The notes beneath the pieces were generated by a model. That model did not search any database, had not been told where the DNA came from, and saw only the letters and a program-made list of their open reading frames with translations. From Gammaproteobacteria bacterium (GTDB taxonomy: Bacteria; Pseudomonadota; Gammaproteobacteria; Steroidobacterales; GCA-2729495), in the NCBI GenBank assembly GCA_020851975.1, contig JADZBS010000090.1:1-45143 (forward strand): DNA of 45,143 nt, given 5' to 3'. Both the position numbers and the translations under genes were made by a program. Positions 23,514 to 31,077 of this stretch are shown one piece after another (the first letter of the stretch is position 1; each line of letters starts with the position of its first letter).

Positions 23514-25247
23514 TTGACAGAAGCCGCGATTCTCCCAGAGCCTGCCGGTCCGGGCAATGACCGGTCGCACAGAATCCGCGGCGCCTGGCACCGGTGGGTC
23601 CTGGCAGCGGCGTCGTTCGCGTTGCTCGCTCCGTCCCTCACCGTCGCCGATGACGGGTCCGTGCGCGAGGCGATCCGGGAGCGGATCGGGACGCTCGTCG
23701 CCACCGACCGGGTCGATGTCGAAGGCGTGACGCTCGGTTCCGAGGACATCCTGGCCGGGTATTACGCCGGTCGCGACCACGCGCCGGCCTGGACCGACCC
23801 GGACCGGGCGGCGGCGTTGCAGGGCCTGCTGGCGGCTGCCGCCACGCACGGGCTCGATCCCGAGGACTTCTTCCTCTCGAAGCTCGAGGCCCTGGCGGCC
23901 TCCGCCACGGCACCGGCGGCGCTCGCGGACCTCGACCTGCTGCGCACCGAGGCCCTGATCCGCTACGGCTACCAGCGGCGCTTCGGCAAGGTCGATCCCG
24001 GCAGCATGGAACCGGCCTGGAACTTCCGCCGTGGTTTCGCCGCCGGTGAGGATCCGGTGGCTTTGCTCGCGGCGGCCATCGAGGCGCCAGTGCTCGAGGC
24101 CGTGCTCGACAGCAAGATGCCGGGTGGCCCGTGGTACCGCCAGTTGCAGGCCGCGCTGGCCCGCTATCGGGCCATCGCCGCCGGCGGCGGCTGGCCGGCG
24201 GTGCCCGACGGGGCGGTGCTGAAGCCCGGCCAGGCCGACCCTCGGGTCATCGCGTTGCGCGAGCGGCTGCAGGCCGAGGGCGATGCCGTCGGGTCGCCGG
24301 CCGCCGATGACCCGGAGGTCTTCGATGCACCGCTGGCGGCGGCGGTGCGTGGCTTCCAGGGGCGCCACGGGCTGGCGGTGGACGCCGAGGTCGGGCCGGC
24401 CACGCTGCGCGAACTCAACGTGCCGACTGCCGTCCGTGTCGACCAGTTGCGGTTGTCGCTCGAGCGCGTGCGCTGGCTGGCCGGTGACGTACCGTCGACC
24501 TACGTCGTCGTCAACGTGGCCGGCTTTCACGTAGGCTACGTGCGCGAGCAACGCCTCGTCTGGCAGAGCCGGGTGGTCGTCGGGCGGGAGGCGCGCCAGA
24601 CGCCGATCTTTCGCGGCCTGATGACCTATGTCGAGCTGAATCCCACCTGGACCATCCCGCCGACCATCCTGCGCGAGGACATCCTGCCGAAGCTCCGGCG
24701 CGACCCCGGCTACCTGCGCCGCGAGCGCATCACGGTGCTCGACCGCGCCGGGCAGGTCGTGGACCCGCTGACCGTGGACTGGTCCGCCTACCGGCGCGGC
24801 GTGCCCTATACGCTGCGCCAGGAGCCGGGGCCGGCCAATGCGCTTGGCCGCATCAAGCTCATGTTTCCGAACCCGCACGCCGTGTACCTGCACGACACCC
24901 CGGCACGCGAGCTGTTCACCCGGCCGAAGCGCACCTTCAGCTCCGGCTGCATCCGTGTGGAAGATCCGCTCGGCCTGGCCGAGCTGGTTCTCGACGATGC
25001 GCGCTGGGATCGGGCGGCACTGGAGGCTGGCATTGCCACCGGTCGCACGCAGCGGGTGAGCCTGCGCACCCCCGTGCCGGTGCTGCTGGTCTACCTCACC
25101 GCGGTCGTCGACCCGGACGGCGTGGTGCGGTTCTCCAGGGATGTCTACGGGCGCGACCCGGCGCTGCAGGCGGCACTCGACGGCCCGGTGCGGCTCGTGT
25201 TCCCCACGCGGGCGGCCGGCGGGAAAGTGCGACCGGTGCCTTTGTGA
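23514..25247 (+). CDS. L,D-transpeptidase, YcbB/LdtD type
   Basis: A 577-residue periplasmic enzyme that forms 3-3 crosslinks in peptidoglycan. A signal sequence (WVLAAASFALLAPSLTVA) precedes a scaffold region, a peptidoglycan-binding domain at about 242-304 and a YkuD catalytic domain with His460 (LHDTPA) and Cys479 (FSSGCIRV). No ATG or GTG can include the signal, so the start must be TTG; I favour 23514 (GGAG five bases before it) over 23499. It is divergent from the YcbK-type gene with only about 38 bases between starts. Confidence 0.9.
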   Translation: MTEAAILPEPAGPGNDRSHRIRGAWHRWVLAAASFALLAPSLTVADDGSVREAIRERIGTLVATDRVDVEGVTLGSEDILAGYYAGRDHAPAWTDPDRAAALQGLLAAAATHGLDPEDFFLSKLEALAASATAPAALADLDLLRTEALIRYGYQRRFGKVDPGSMEPAWNFRRGFAAGEDPVALLAAAIEAPVLEAVLDSKMPGGPWYRQLQAALARYRAIAAGGGWPAVPDGAVLKPGQADPRVIALRERLQAEGDAVGSPAADDPEVFDAPLAAAVRGFQGRHGLAVDAEVGPATLRELNVPTAVRVDQLRLSLERVRWLAGDVPSTYVVVNVAGFHVGYVREQRLVWQSRVVVGREARQTPIFRGLMTYVELNPTWTIPPTILREDILPKLRRDPGYLRRERITVLDRAGQVVDPLTVDWSAYRRGVPYTLRQEPGPANALGRIKLMFPNPHAVYLHDTPARELFTRPKRTFSSGCIRVEDPLGLAELVLDDARWDRAALEAGIATGRTQRVSLRTPVPVLLVYLTAVVDPDGVVRFSRDVYGRDPALQAALDGPVRLVFPTRAAGGKVRPVPL

Positions 25248-25271
25248 TGCGCCCGCCACGCCGGCACAATA
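25243..25271 (+). promoter_or_regulatory. Promoter of the small lipoprotein gene
   Basis: TTGTGA (25243-25248), 17-base spacer, CACAAT (25266-25271). The -35 overlaps the stop codon of the transpeptidase gene. Each hexamer matches consensus at four of six bases. Confidence 0.4.
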
Positions 25272-25336
25272 GCCGGGCCCGGAGCAGGGGTGCCATCGCG
25301 CCCCGATCGTGACCCGGGCCTGACGGGGAGTCATGC

Positions 25337-25768
25337 ATGGTGACCAGGACGATTCGGCTCGTGGGATGGCTGGCGGTGGGGACGCTGGCCGGTTGTTCCC
25401 TGTTCGAGAAGGCACCGGGGACCTCGGTGGTGCAGTTCTACAATCACAGCGGGCGCACGGTCCTCGTCGAGGACAACGAGCTGCGTCCGGATCGCCAGGG
25501 TACATTCAAGTACCCGACCGACAGCGGCCGCCCGCTGATCGTGTTCTGGGACGGCTGCGTCCACACCTACATCGCCCCGGACCGGCGGCCCGGGGAGTTT
25601 CGTGGCGTCGACTGGATGTTGCGCGGCGCGTACCGTGCCCAGCTCGAACCCGACGGCCGCCTCTACCTCGTGCCGCCCGGGACCGACCTGCCGGGCGATC
25701 CGGCTGCCATGGCGCAGCCGGACGGTTTCCCGCTGCTGCCCCGCGAAGGGTCCTCCTGCCTGCGCTGA
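25337..25768 (+). CDS. Small hypothetical lipoprotein
   Basis: A 143-residue lipoprotein with lipobox LAGC (Cys20, then Ser, so outer membrane). The mature part has short beta-rich segments (TSVVQFYNHSGRTVLVED, YRAQLEPDGRLYLVPP) with two further cysteines (WDGCVHTY and the near-terminal SCLR) that could pair. No family is recognised. Confidence 0.75.
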   Translation: MVTRTIRLVGWLAVGTLAGCSLFEKAPGTSVVQFYNHSGRTVLVEDNELRPDRQGTFKYPTDSGRPLIVFWDGCVHTYIAPDRRPGEFRGVDWMLRGAYRAQLEPDGRLYLVPPGTDLPGDPAAMAQPDGFPLLPREGSSCLR

Positions 25769-25813
25769 TCCGCTCGGGGTCGCCGCAGCCCGTGCGCCCC
25801 CGGCCCTGGTCGC

Positions 25814-25819
25814 TATAAT
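25814..25819 (+). promoter_or_regulatory. Consensus -10 box before the DUF4397 lipoprotein
   Basis: TATAAT, a perfect -10, followed by a GC-rich discriminator (GCCCGCCC) of the type linked to stringent control. No clear -35. The leader of about 113 bases can form a hairpin (CGTACC 25886-25891 with GGTACG 25903-25908) before AGGGAG. Confidence 0.5.
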
Positions 25820-25938
25820 GCCCGCCCGCACCCGGGCGTGGCCGTCGTGCTGCTCCTGAAGAAGAACCAGCCGGCCGCCCTCGGGCGTACCGGCCCGGAC
25901 CGGGTACGAGCCACACCCGCAGGGAGCTGGAGTACGCG

Positions 25939-27435
25939 ATGAAGCGAACAGGTCTGGTCGTGCTGCTGGCGCTCGGTGCCGGCGGCTGCGTCAGTGGCGA
26001 CAGTGCCTCCAGCGGCGCCGTGCGCGTGCTGCATGCCGTGGCCGATGCCCCGCGCATGTCGCTGTACGTCGACGACAAGCTGAAGGCCGGCAATTTCGAT
26101 TACCGCTCGGGCTCGACCTACCTGGCTTATCCGGCCGGGGAGTACGACCTGCGCCTGGCCGAGCGGCTGCCGCCCGACGGTGACCCGGATAACGATCCCG
26201 ACGAGCGCACCATCTTCAATGCGCCCGTCAGCTTCGGCGTCAACGACGAGGTGACACTGGTGGTGGTCGGCTCGGCGGCCTCCCAGACCGAGGAGGTGCT
26301 GCAGATCCCGACGCGGACCCGCGGCGTGCCCACCGGCAAGACCCGCCTGCAGGTGGTGCATGCCTCGACCGGTACCGCCCCGGTCGATGTCTACGTCATT
26401 GACGAGGACGCGCTGGTCACGGCGAGCACACCGTTTGCGGCCGGGCTCGCCTACAAGGCCTGGACGCCGCAGAGCGACATCACCGGTGGCGACGCCCGCA
26501 TCGTCGTCACCGCCGCAGGCAATCCCGCCGCCGTCCTGCTCGACACGGGCCCGTTGTTCCTCGTGCTGGAGGGTACGATGCTCGTGGCCGTGGTCGCCAA
26601 CACGGGGCTCGAGGCCGCCGAGCATCCGTTGTCGCTCACGATGCTGACCGGCACGGCCGCCGGCAGCGTGTTCGACCAGGATACGCGCGCCAACCTGCGG
26701 GTCGTGAATGCGTCGCCGGGCAACTATGCGATCGACGCCTTCCTCAACGAGACCAGTGTCGACGACACCGCGCGGCAGGCGTGCGTACCGCCGGCTCCCG
26801 ACGGCGACACGCTGCTCGCGAAGTGTGCGCTCACCTACGGCACGGTTGGCGCGTACGACGCGCTGGATCCCGGCAACTACGATCTCAAGCTGCAGCAGGC
26901 GGATCCGGCGACGGTCACGGCGAGGTCATTTGTCGTCGGGCCCGGGCCCGGGGCCGAACAGACGACACTGGTCACGGGGCTCATCGAGGCCACCGACACC
27001 ACCACCGACGTGACGCTGCAGTCGTTTGCCGGTACACGCCGCGTGGCGACGGCCGCACAGCTGCGCCTCGTCGACGTCTCGCTGGCGGGCGACGTCGCGG
27101 TTGCCGGCGATCCGACCACCGACCGGCTCGAGATCTACGTGACCCCGGCCTGTGCCAGCCTGGTGGACGAAGACCCGGACTTTACCGGCATGCTCAAGGG
27201 CGCGGACACGGGCTACGTGTCCTACACGGCCGGGGACTATCAGGTGACGATCGCCGAGTCGGATACCGCCACGCCGGATGCGGCCCCTGTGGTGCTGCTC
27301 AGCCGGCGGGTCACGCTCGCCGCCGGCGGCGTGTATGCGCTGGCAATCGCCGACAGTGTCGGCGGCGTGCAGCCGCTGCAGTACCTGTCGCTCGACGACG
27401 ATCCGGCGCTCGCCGACTGCCCGGCGCCACCCTGA
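25939..27435 (+). CDS. DUF4397 repeat lipoprotein
   Basis: A 498-residue exported protein, probably a lipoprotein (weak lipobox GAGGC, Cys17). It has four copies of a DUF4397-like opening, at about residues 28 (VRVLHAVADAP), 136 (RLQVVHASTGTAP), 252 (NLRVVNASPGN) and 374 (QLRLVDVSLAGD), each leading a beta-sandwich of about 110-120 residues. The family is common on bacterial surfaces and lacks a known function. The next gene is convergent, with a strong hairpin between. Confidence 0.88.
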   Translation: MKRTGLVVLLALGAGGCVSGDSASSGAVRVLHAVADAPRMSLYVDDKLKAGNFDYRSGSTYLAYPAGEYDLRLAERLPPDGDPDNDPDERTIFNAPVSFGVNDEVTLVVVGSAASQTEEVLQIPTRTRGVPTGKTRLQVVHASTGTAPVDVYVIDEDALVTASTPFAAGLAYKAWTPQSDITGGDARIVVTAAGNPAAVLLDTGPLFLVLEGTMLVAVVANTGLEAAEHPLSLTMLTGTAAGSVFDQDTRANLRVVNASPGNYAIDAFLNETSVDDTARQACVPPAPDGDTLLAKCALTYGTVGAYDALDPGNYDLKLQQADPATVTARSFVVGPGPGAEQTTLVTGLIEATDTTTDVTLQSFAGTRRVATAAQLRLVDVSLAGDVAVAGDPTTDRLEIYVTPACASLVDEDPDFTGMLKGADTGYVSYTAGDYQVTIAESDTATPDAAPVVLLSRRVTLAAGGVYALAIADSVGGVQPLQYLSLDDDPALADCPAPP

Positions 27436-27456
27436 GTCTTGCGGCGAAGCGGGGGG

Positions 27457-27480
27457 GCGTGGCGGTTGCAGCCGCCACGC
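27457..27480. terminator. Bidirectional hairpin between convergent genes
   Basis: GCGTGGCGG and CCGCCACGC form a perfect 9-bp stem with a 6-base loop, in the 55-base gap between the DUF4397 gene and the glutaredoxin fusion gene. There is no T-tract. Confidence 0.65.
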
Positions 27481-27490
27481 ACGCCGGTCC

Positions 27491-28417
27491 TCAGTACCGG
27501 CGCAACGACGGATCGATCTCCACCGCCCAGGCATCGATGCCGCCCGCAAGGTTGTGGACGTTGCGGTAGCCCTTGCGCCGCAGGCGCTCGGCAGCCTGCT
27601 GGCTACGCCCGCCCTTGTGGCAATGGAACACGATCAGGGCATCGCGCGGCAGCGACTCCAGGTGCCGGTCGGTTTCCTCGCCCCAGGGTCGGGCGCCGGC
27701 GATGCACGCGGTGGCGCGTTCATCGGGGCCACGCACGTCGATCAGTTCCAGGGGCTCGCCCGCGTCGCGGCGCGACTTGAGCTCCGCCACGCTCATCTGC
27801 TGCACCGGCGGTGGCGCGTTCGGGTTGTCGAACACGAAATGCGTGCCCTGCAGCGACTCGTCGAGGCCGATGTGCAGGCCGTCGGCGCGGCTGGCCGTCC
27901 AGGGATCCATGTACAGGTCGATGTCGCCGGCGCTTGCGTAGAGCTCCTGGCCGGTGAGCGGGGCGAGGTTCAGGACATGTTGCCAGCCGGCATCGATGCG
28001 CAGGTGGATGGCGAGCCCCTCGCGCTGGTCGCGGGCGGCGCGCATGAGGGCTGCGGCGGCCTCGCTCACCGACACGCGCGCGGCGGTGTCCTGCGGCGGT
28101 TCCACGCCGAGTACCTGGGCGAGTTCGCCGGAGGCGAACATCTCGAGCACGATGTCGCTGCCGCCGATCAGTTCGCCGGCGACGTACAACTGCGGGATCG
28201 TCGGCCAGTTGCCGTAGACCTTGATGCCCTCGCGGATCTCCGGGTGGTCGAGCACGTTCACGTGCAGGTAGTCGGCGAGCAGCATGTCGAGGGCCGCCAC
28301 GGTCTTCGCCGAAAAGCCGCATTGCGGCTGCTGGCGGTGGCCCTTCATGAACAGCACCACGCGGTTGTTGCGCAGCACGTCGTCGATGATCTCGCGTGTC
28401 TCGGTATCCAGGCTCAT
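27491..28417 (-). CDS. Monothiol glutaredoxin-rhodanese fusion (Grx4 type)
   Basis: A 308-residue, three-part protein. Residues 1-105 are a monothiol glutaredoxin with the CGFS motif at 33-36, which carries and transfers [2Fe-2S] clusters with glutathione. Residues about 113-202 resemble an A-type carrier domain (ending GTHFVFDNPNAPP, like FxxxNPNA in IscA) but have none of its three cysteines. Residues about 207-305 are a rhodanese domain with Cys266 in CHKGGRS. The length equals Grx4-like proteins I recall from Xanthomonadales. It lies 53 bases after the IscA-like gene on the same strand, so a shared operon for iron-sulfur work is likely. Confidence 0.92.
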   Translation of the reverse strand: MSLDTETREIIDDVLRNNRVVLFMKGHRQQPQCGFSAKTVAALDMLLADYLHVNVLDHPEIREGIKVYGNWPTIPQLYVAGELIGGSDIVLEMFASGELAQVLGVEPPQDTAARVSVSEAAAALMRAARDQREGLAIHLRIDAGWQHVLNLAPLTGQELYASAGDIDLYMDPWTASRADGLHIGLDESLQGTHFVFDNPNAPPPVQQMSVAELKSRRDAGEPLELIDVRGPDERATACIAGARPWGEETDRHLESLPRDALIVFHCHKGGRSQQAAERLRRKGYRNVHNLAGGIDAWAVEIDPSLRRY

Positions 28418-28470
28418 GGTGTCTCTCGCTCGGGGGTTGGACAGGTACGCCACTGGCGCACCCGCAGGCG

Positions 28471-28797
28471 TCACCTGACGCTGAAGCTCTCGCCGCAGCC
28501 GCACTGGCCGGTGGCGTTGGGGTTCTCGAAGGCAAACTTCTCGTTGAGGCCGTCGCGCACGTAGTCGATGCGGGCACCGTCGAGGATCGGCAGGTGCTCG
28601 GCGGCGACGATGAGCTGCAGGCCGTCGACATTCATCACGACGTCGTCCTCGCGCACGGCGTCGGCGCTCTCCACGGTGTAGGTCAGGCCCGAGCAGCCGG
28701 TCCGGCGCACGCCAAGGCGCAGTCCGACGGCTCCGCCCTGACGGGCGAGGTAGTCGCGCACGCGCGCCGTGGCTCTCGGGGTCAGGCTGATGCTCAT
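28471..28797 (-). CDS. IscA-like A-type iron-sulfur carrier
   Basis: A 108-residue HesB/IscA protein with all three cluster ligands, Cys35 (TGCSG), Cys99 and Cys101 (CGCG). A-type carriers receive nascent clusters and pass them to apoproteins. It lies upstream of the glutaredoxin fusion and is divergent from the MarR-type regulator, with a 93-base spacer. No iscS, iscU or suf genes are in view, so its exact identity (IscA or SufA) stays open. Confidence 0.93.
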   Translation of the reverse strand: MSISLTPRATARVRDYLARQGGAVGLRLGVRRTGCSGLTYTVESADAVREDDVVMNVDGLQLIVAAEHLPILDGARIDYVRDGLNEKFAFENPNATGQCGCGESFSVR

Positions 28798-28809
28798 GGC
28801 GGATCGTCC

Positions 28810-28828
28810 TGGTTTCGTCTCAAAACCA
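28810..28828. promoter_or_regulatory. Candidate operator of the MarR-type regulator
   Basis: TGGTTT-N7-AAACCA is a perfect 6+6 inverted repeat lying 13 bases before the IscA-like start, where a repressor would block its transcription. The half-site TGGTTTCG recurs at 29914-29921, just upstream of the erpA -35. No binding data exist; this is inference. Confidence 0.4.
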
Positions 28829-28855
28829 TCCAGCAGATTGGGGCTGCATCGCAAA

Positions 28856-28884
28856 TTGTCAACGATTTTCCGCTCCGATACCAT
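28856..28884 (+). promoter_or_regulatory. Divergent promoter core of the MarR and IscA-like genes
   Basis: On the plus strand, TTGTCA (28856-28861), 17-base spacer, TACCAT (28879-28884); the ATG at 28891 lies six bases after. On the minus strand, TTGACA (28862-28857) is a perfect -35 facing the IscA-like gene, although its -10 is weak (AATCTG). The two -35 boxes overlap in TTGTCAA. Confidence 0.5.
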
Positions 28885-28890
28885 CGTGTC

Positions 28891-29466
28891 ATGCCCAGGA
28901 TGAAGGTCACCAGCGAACAGCGGGTCGCGGAACTCGCGCTGCAGGTCGGCAGGGCCGCCTACGGCGAAAGTTCCGCGGCGGGCCTGACACCGGCCCAGTG
29001 GATGGCCCTGCGCTTCTTCGGGCGGGCCAACCGCTTCTCGCGCACGGTGTCGGCGTTTGCCGGGTTTCACGCCACGACGCGCGGCACGGCCTCGCAGACC
29101 GTCAAGAGCCTGGTCCAGCGCGGCTACCTGACGCGCACACGTTCGGTGCGCGATGGCCGCAGCACCACGTTCAACCTCACCGAGAAAGCGCGCCGGCAGC
29201 TCGCTGCCGATCCCTTCGAGGCGGTGGTGCGCGCCGCGCAGCACCTCAGCCCTGCCCAGCGCGACCGCACGGCGAGCGGCCTGCGCGGCATCCTGCAGCA
29301 GCTCGCCGTCGAGCGCGATCGCCCGGCGCCGGCGCTGTGCAACCTGTGCGGCCACCTGGCCGTCAACGGCAGCAGCGGCTATGTCTGCCGGCTGATGAGC
29401 GAGCCGCTGACTGCCACCGAGATCGAGCAGCTGTGCATCCACTGCACCCGCTGCCGCGCGGCCTGA
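28891..29466 (+). CDS. MarR-type regulator with six C-terminal cysteines
   Basis: A 191-residue protein. Residues about 32-105 form a MarR-like winged helix (LTPAQWMALRFF, ASQTVKSLVQRGYL, RDGRSTTFNLTEKA). The tail has Cys150, 153, 166, 182, 185 and 188 (CNLC and CIHCTRC), enough to bind an iron-sulfur cluster or zinc. It lies between an IscA-like/glutaredoxin operon and erpA, both transcribed on the opposite strand, so a role as iron-sulfur, iron or redox sensor is plausible. The start is the ATG at 28891; an ATG at 28900 is also possible. The DNA-binding family is firm, the cluster and the targets are inference. Confidence 0.88.
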   Translation: MPRMKVTSEQRVAELALQVGRAAYGESSAAGLTPAQWMALRFFGRANRFSRTVSAFAGFHATTRGTASQTVKSLVQRGYLTRTRSVRDGRSTTFNLTEKARRQLAADPFEAVVRAAQHLSPAQRDRTASGLRGILQQLAVERDRPAPALCNLCGHLAVNGSSGYVCRLMSEPLTATEIEQLCIHCTRCRAA

Positions 29467-29506
29467 GCCCGACGCAGGAGGGTATCGGCACCGGGCCGGC
29501 CTGGCG

Positions 29507-29869
29507 TCAGGCGGAGAACGAGGACCCGCAGCCGCAGGTGGTGGCGGCGTTGGGATTGCGGATCACGAAGCGGGCGCCTTCGAGATCTTCCTTGTAGTCT
29601 ATTTCCGCGCCGGTCAGGTACTGGATGCTCATGGGATCGATCAGCAGCGTGACGCCATGGTTCTCGACCCGGGTATCGCCTTCTTCGGAGTTCTCGTCGA
29701 AGGTGAAGCCGTACTGGAAGCCCGAGCAGCCGCCGCCGGAAATGAACACCCGCAGCTTCAGGTTCGGGTTGCCCTCGTCCTGGATGAGCTGCGAGACCTT
29801 CAGCGCTGCGGCACTGGTGAATACCAGGCCGGGCGGTGCCATGGCGACATCGATGCCGGAAGTGTTCAT
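29507..29869 (-). CDS. erpA: Iron-sulfur insertion protein ErpA
   Basis: A 120-residue A-type carrier. Cluster ligands are Cys48 ([11 protein letters not shown]), Cys112 and Cys114 (TCGCGSSF). The FQYGFxFDE block separates ErpA from IscA. ErpA delivers [4Fe-4S] clusters to essential enzymes. It converges with the MarR-type gene (40-base gap). Upstream, TTGACA on the minus strand (29906-29901) and GAAACT 18 bases later put the transcription start close to the ATG. Confidence 0.95.
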   Translation of the reverse strand: MNTSGIDVAMAPPGLVFTSAAALKVSQLIQDEGNPNLKLRVFISGGGCSGFQYGFTFDENSEEGDTRVENHGVTLLIDPMSIQYLTGAEIDYKEDLEGARFVIRNPNAATTCGCGSSFSA

Positions 29870-29926
29870 GACGGCTAGTTTCGGCGGCGGCGGGCGGTGC
29901 TGTCAAGGAAGTTTGGTTTCGACACT

Positions 29927-31006
29927 ATGCAGGATGAGCGCGTGACCGCATCAGCTGGCGCTGCGGGTCCGGCGGCAGGCCTCGATGCGGCGCTGGCGGC
30001 CTATGGGGCGCAGCCCGCCACGGTGCGCCCGCTCGGCGCCGGGCTCATCAACCAGACCTGGGAGGTGACCGGCTCCCCGCGCGGGCATTTCGTGCTGCAG
30101 CGTCTGCATCCGGTGTTCCGCGCCGAGGTCAACGAGGACATCGACGCGGTCACGGGCCACCTTGCGGCACGCGGCGAGGTCACGCCCCGGCTGCTGCGCA
30201 CGACGGCGGGTACGCTCTGGGTGCAGGCTGGCGAGGCGATCTGGCGCGCCCTCACCTGGGTCGACGGTGTGGGCCTGGACCGGATCGAGCACGCGGGGCA
30301 GGCTGCCGAGGCGGGTGCGGCGCTGGCGCGTTTCCACCGCGCGGTGGGCGATCTCGAGCATGTCTTTCGCAGCGTGCGTCCGGGCGTGCACGACACCGCC
30401 CGCCACCTGGCCAACCTGCGCCAGGCGCTGGTCACGCATCGCCACCACCCGCGCTTCGCCGCCGTCGAACCGCTGGCGCGGCGCATCCTCGTGGCCGCCG
30501 AGGAACTGGCGGCGCTGCCCGACGTGGAGGAGCGTATCGTGCACGGGGATCCGAAGCTCAACAACATCCTCTTCACGCGCGACCGCACCCGGGCCATCTG
30601 CCTGATCGACCTCGATACGCTCTCGCGCATGCCGCTGCCCCTGGAACTCGGCGATGCGCTGCGGTCCTGGTGCAACCCGGCGGGCGAGGATCGCGAACGG
30701 AGCTGGTTCTCGCTGGAGCTGTTCGCCGCCGGTGTGGCCGGCTACGCGCGGGGCGCCGCCGGCTGGATCACGGCGGCGGAATGGCGCGGCATCGTCGGGG
30801 CGACCGAAACCATCTACGTGGAACTCGCGGCCCGGTTCTGCGCCGACGCCCTCAATGAGAGCTACTTCGGCTGGAATCCGCAGGCCTTCCCGACCCGCAG
30901 CGAGCACAACCAGGTGCGGGCCGAGAGCCAGCTGCAGGCGGCGCGTTCGCTGGCGGGACAGCGGGCCGAGGCCGAGGCGGTGGTGCAGGCGGCTTTCGGC
31001 GCCTGA
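29927..31006 (+). CDS. Aminoglycoside phosphotransferase-family kinase
   Basis: A 359-residue small-molecule kinase of the APH/choline kinase fold. The catalytic loop reads VHGDPKLNNILF and the metal-binding DLDTL follows. The N-terminal lobe has INQTWEV and FVLQRLHP. Relatives with this HGDPKxNN form include N-acetylhexosamine and amino-sugar kinases as well as uncharacterised proteins; antibiotic resistance should not be inferred. I chose the ATG at 29927; a GTG at 29897 in frame has less support. The gene starts divergently from erpA, about 57 bases away. Confidence 0.85.
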   Translation: MQDERVTASAGAAGPAAGLDAALAAYGAQPATVRPLGAGLINQTWEVTGSPRGHFVLQRLHPVFRAEVNEDIDAVTGHLAARGEVTPRLLRTTAGTLWVQAGEAIWRALTWVDGVGLDRIEHAGQAAEAGAALARFHRAVGDLEHVFRSVRPGVHDTARHLANLRQALVTHRHHPRFAAVEPLARRILVAAEELAALPDVEERIVHGDPKLNNILFTRDRTRAICLIDLDTLSRMPLPLELGDALRSWCNPAGEDRERSWFSLELFAAGVAGYARGAAGWITAAEWRGIVGATETIYVELAARFCADALNESYFGWNPQAFPTRSEHNQVRAESQLQAARSLAGQRAEAEAVVQAAFGA

Positions 31007-31077
31007 AGCGACACAGTGCCCGCTGTCGAGTAACCTAGCGTCTCGTTCAGGGCGGCAGCCGGGCGGGATCACGCACG

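Noticed and set aside
23514-23519. Perfect TTGACA as a -35 box
   Set aside because: No -10 hexamer lies 16-18 bases after it, and the sequence probably contains the TTG start of the transpeptidase gene.
29927-31006. Aminoglycoside resistance gene
   Set aside because: Only the broad kinase fold is shared; the HGDPKLNN form is typical of chromosomal metabolic kinases and there is no mobile context.
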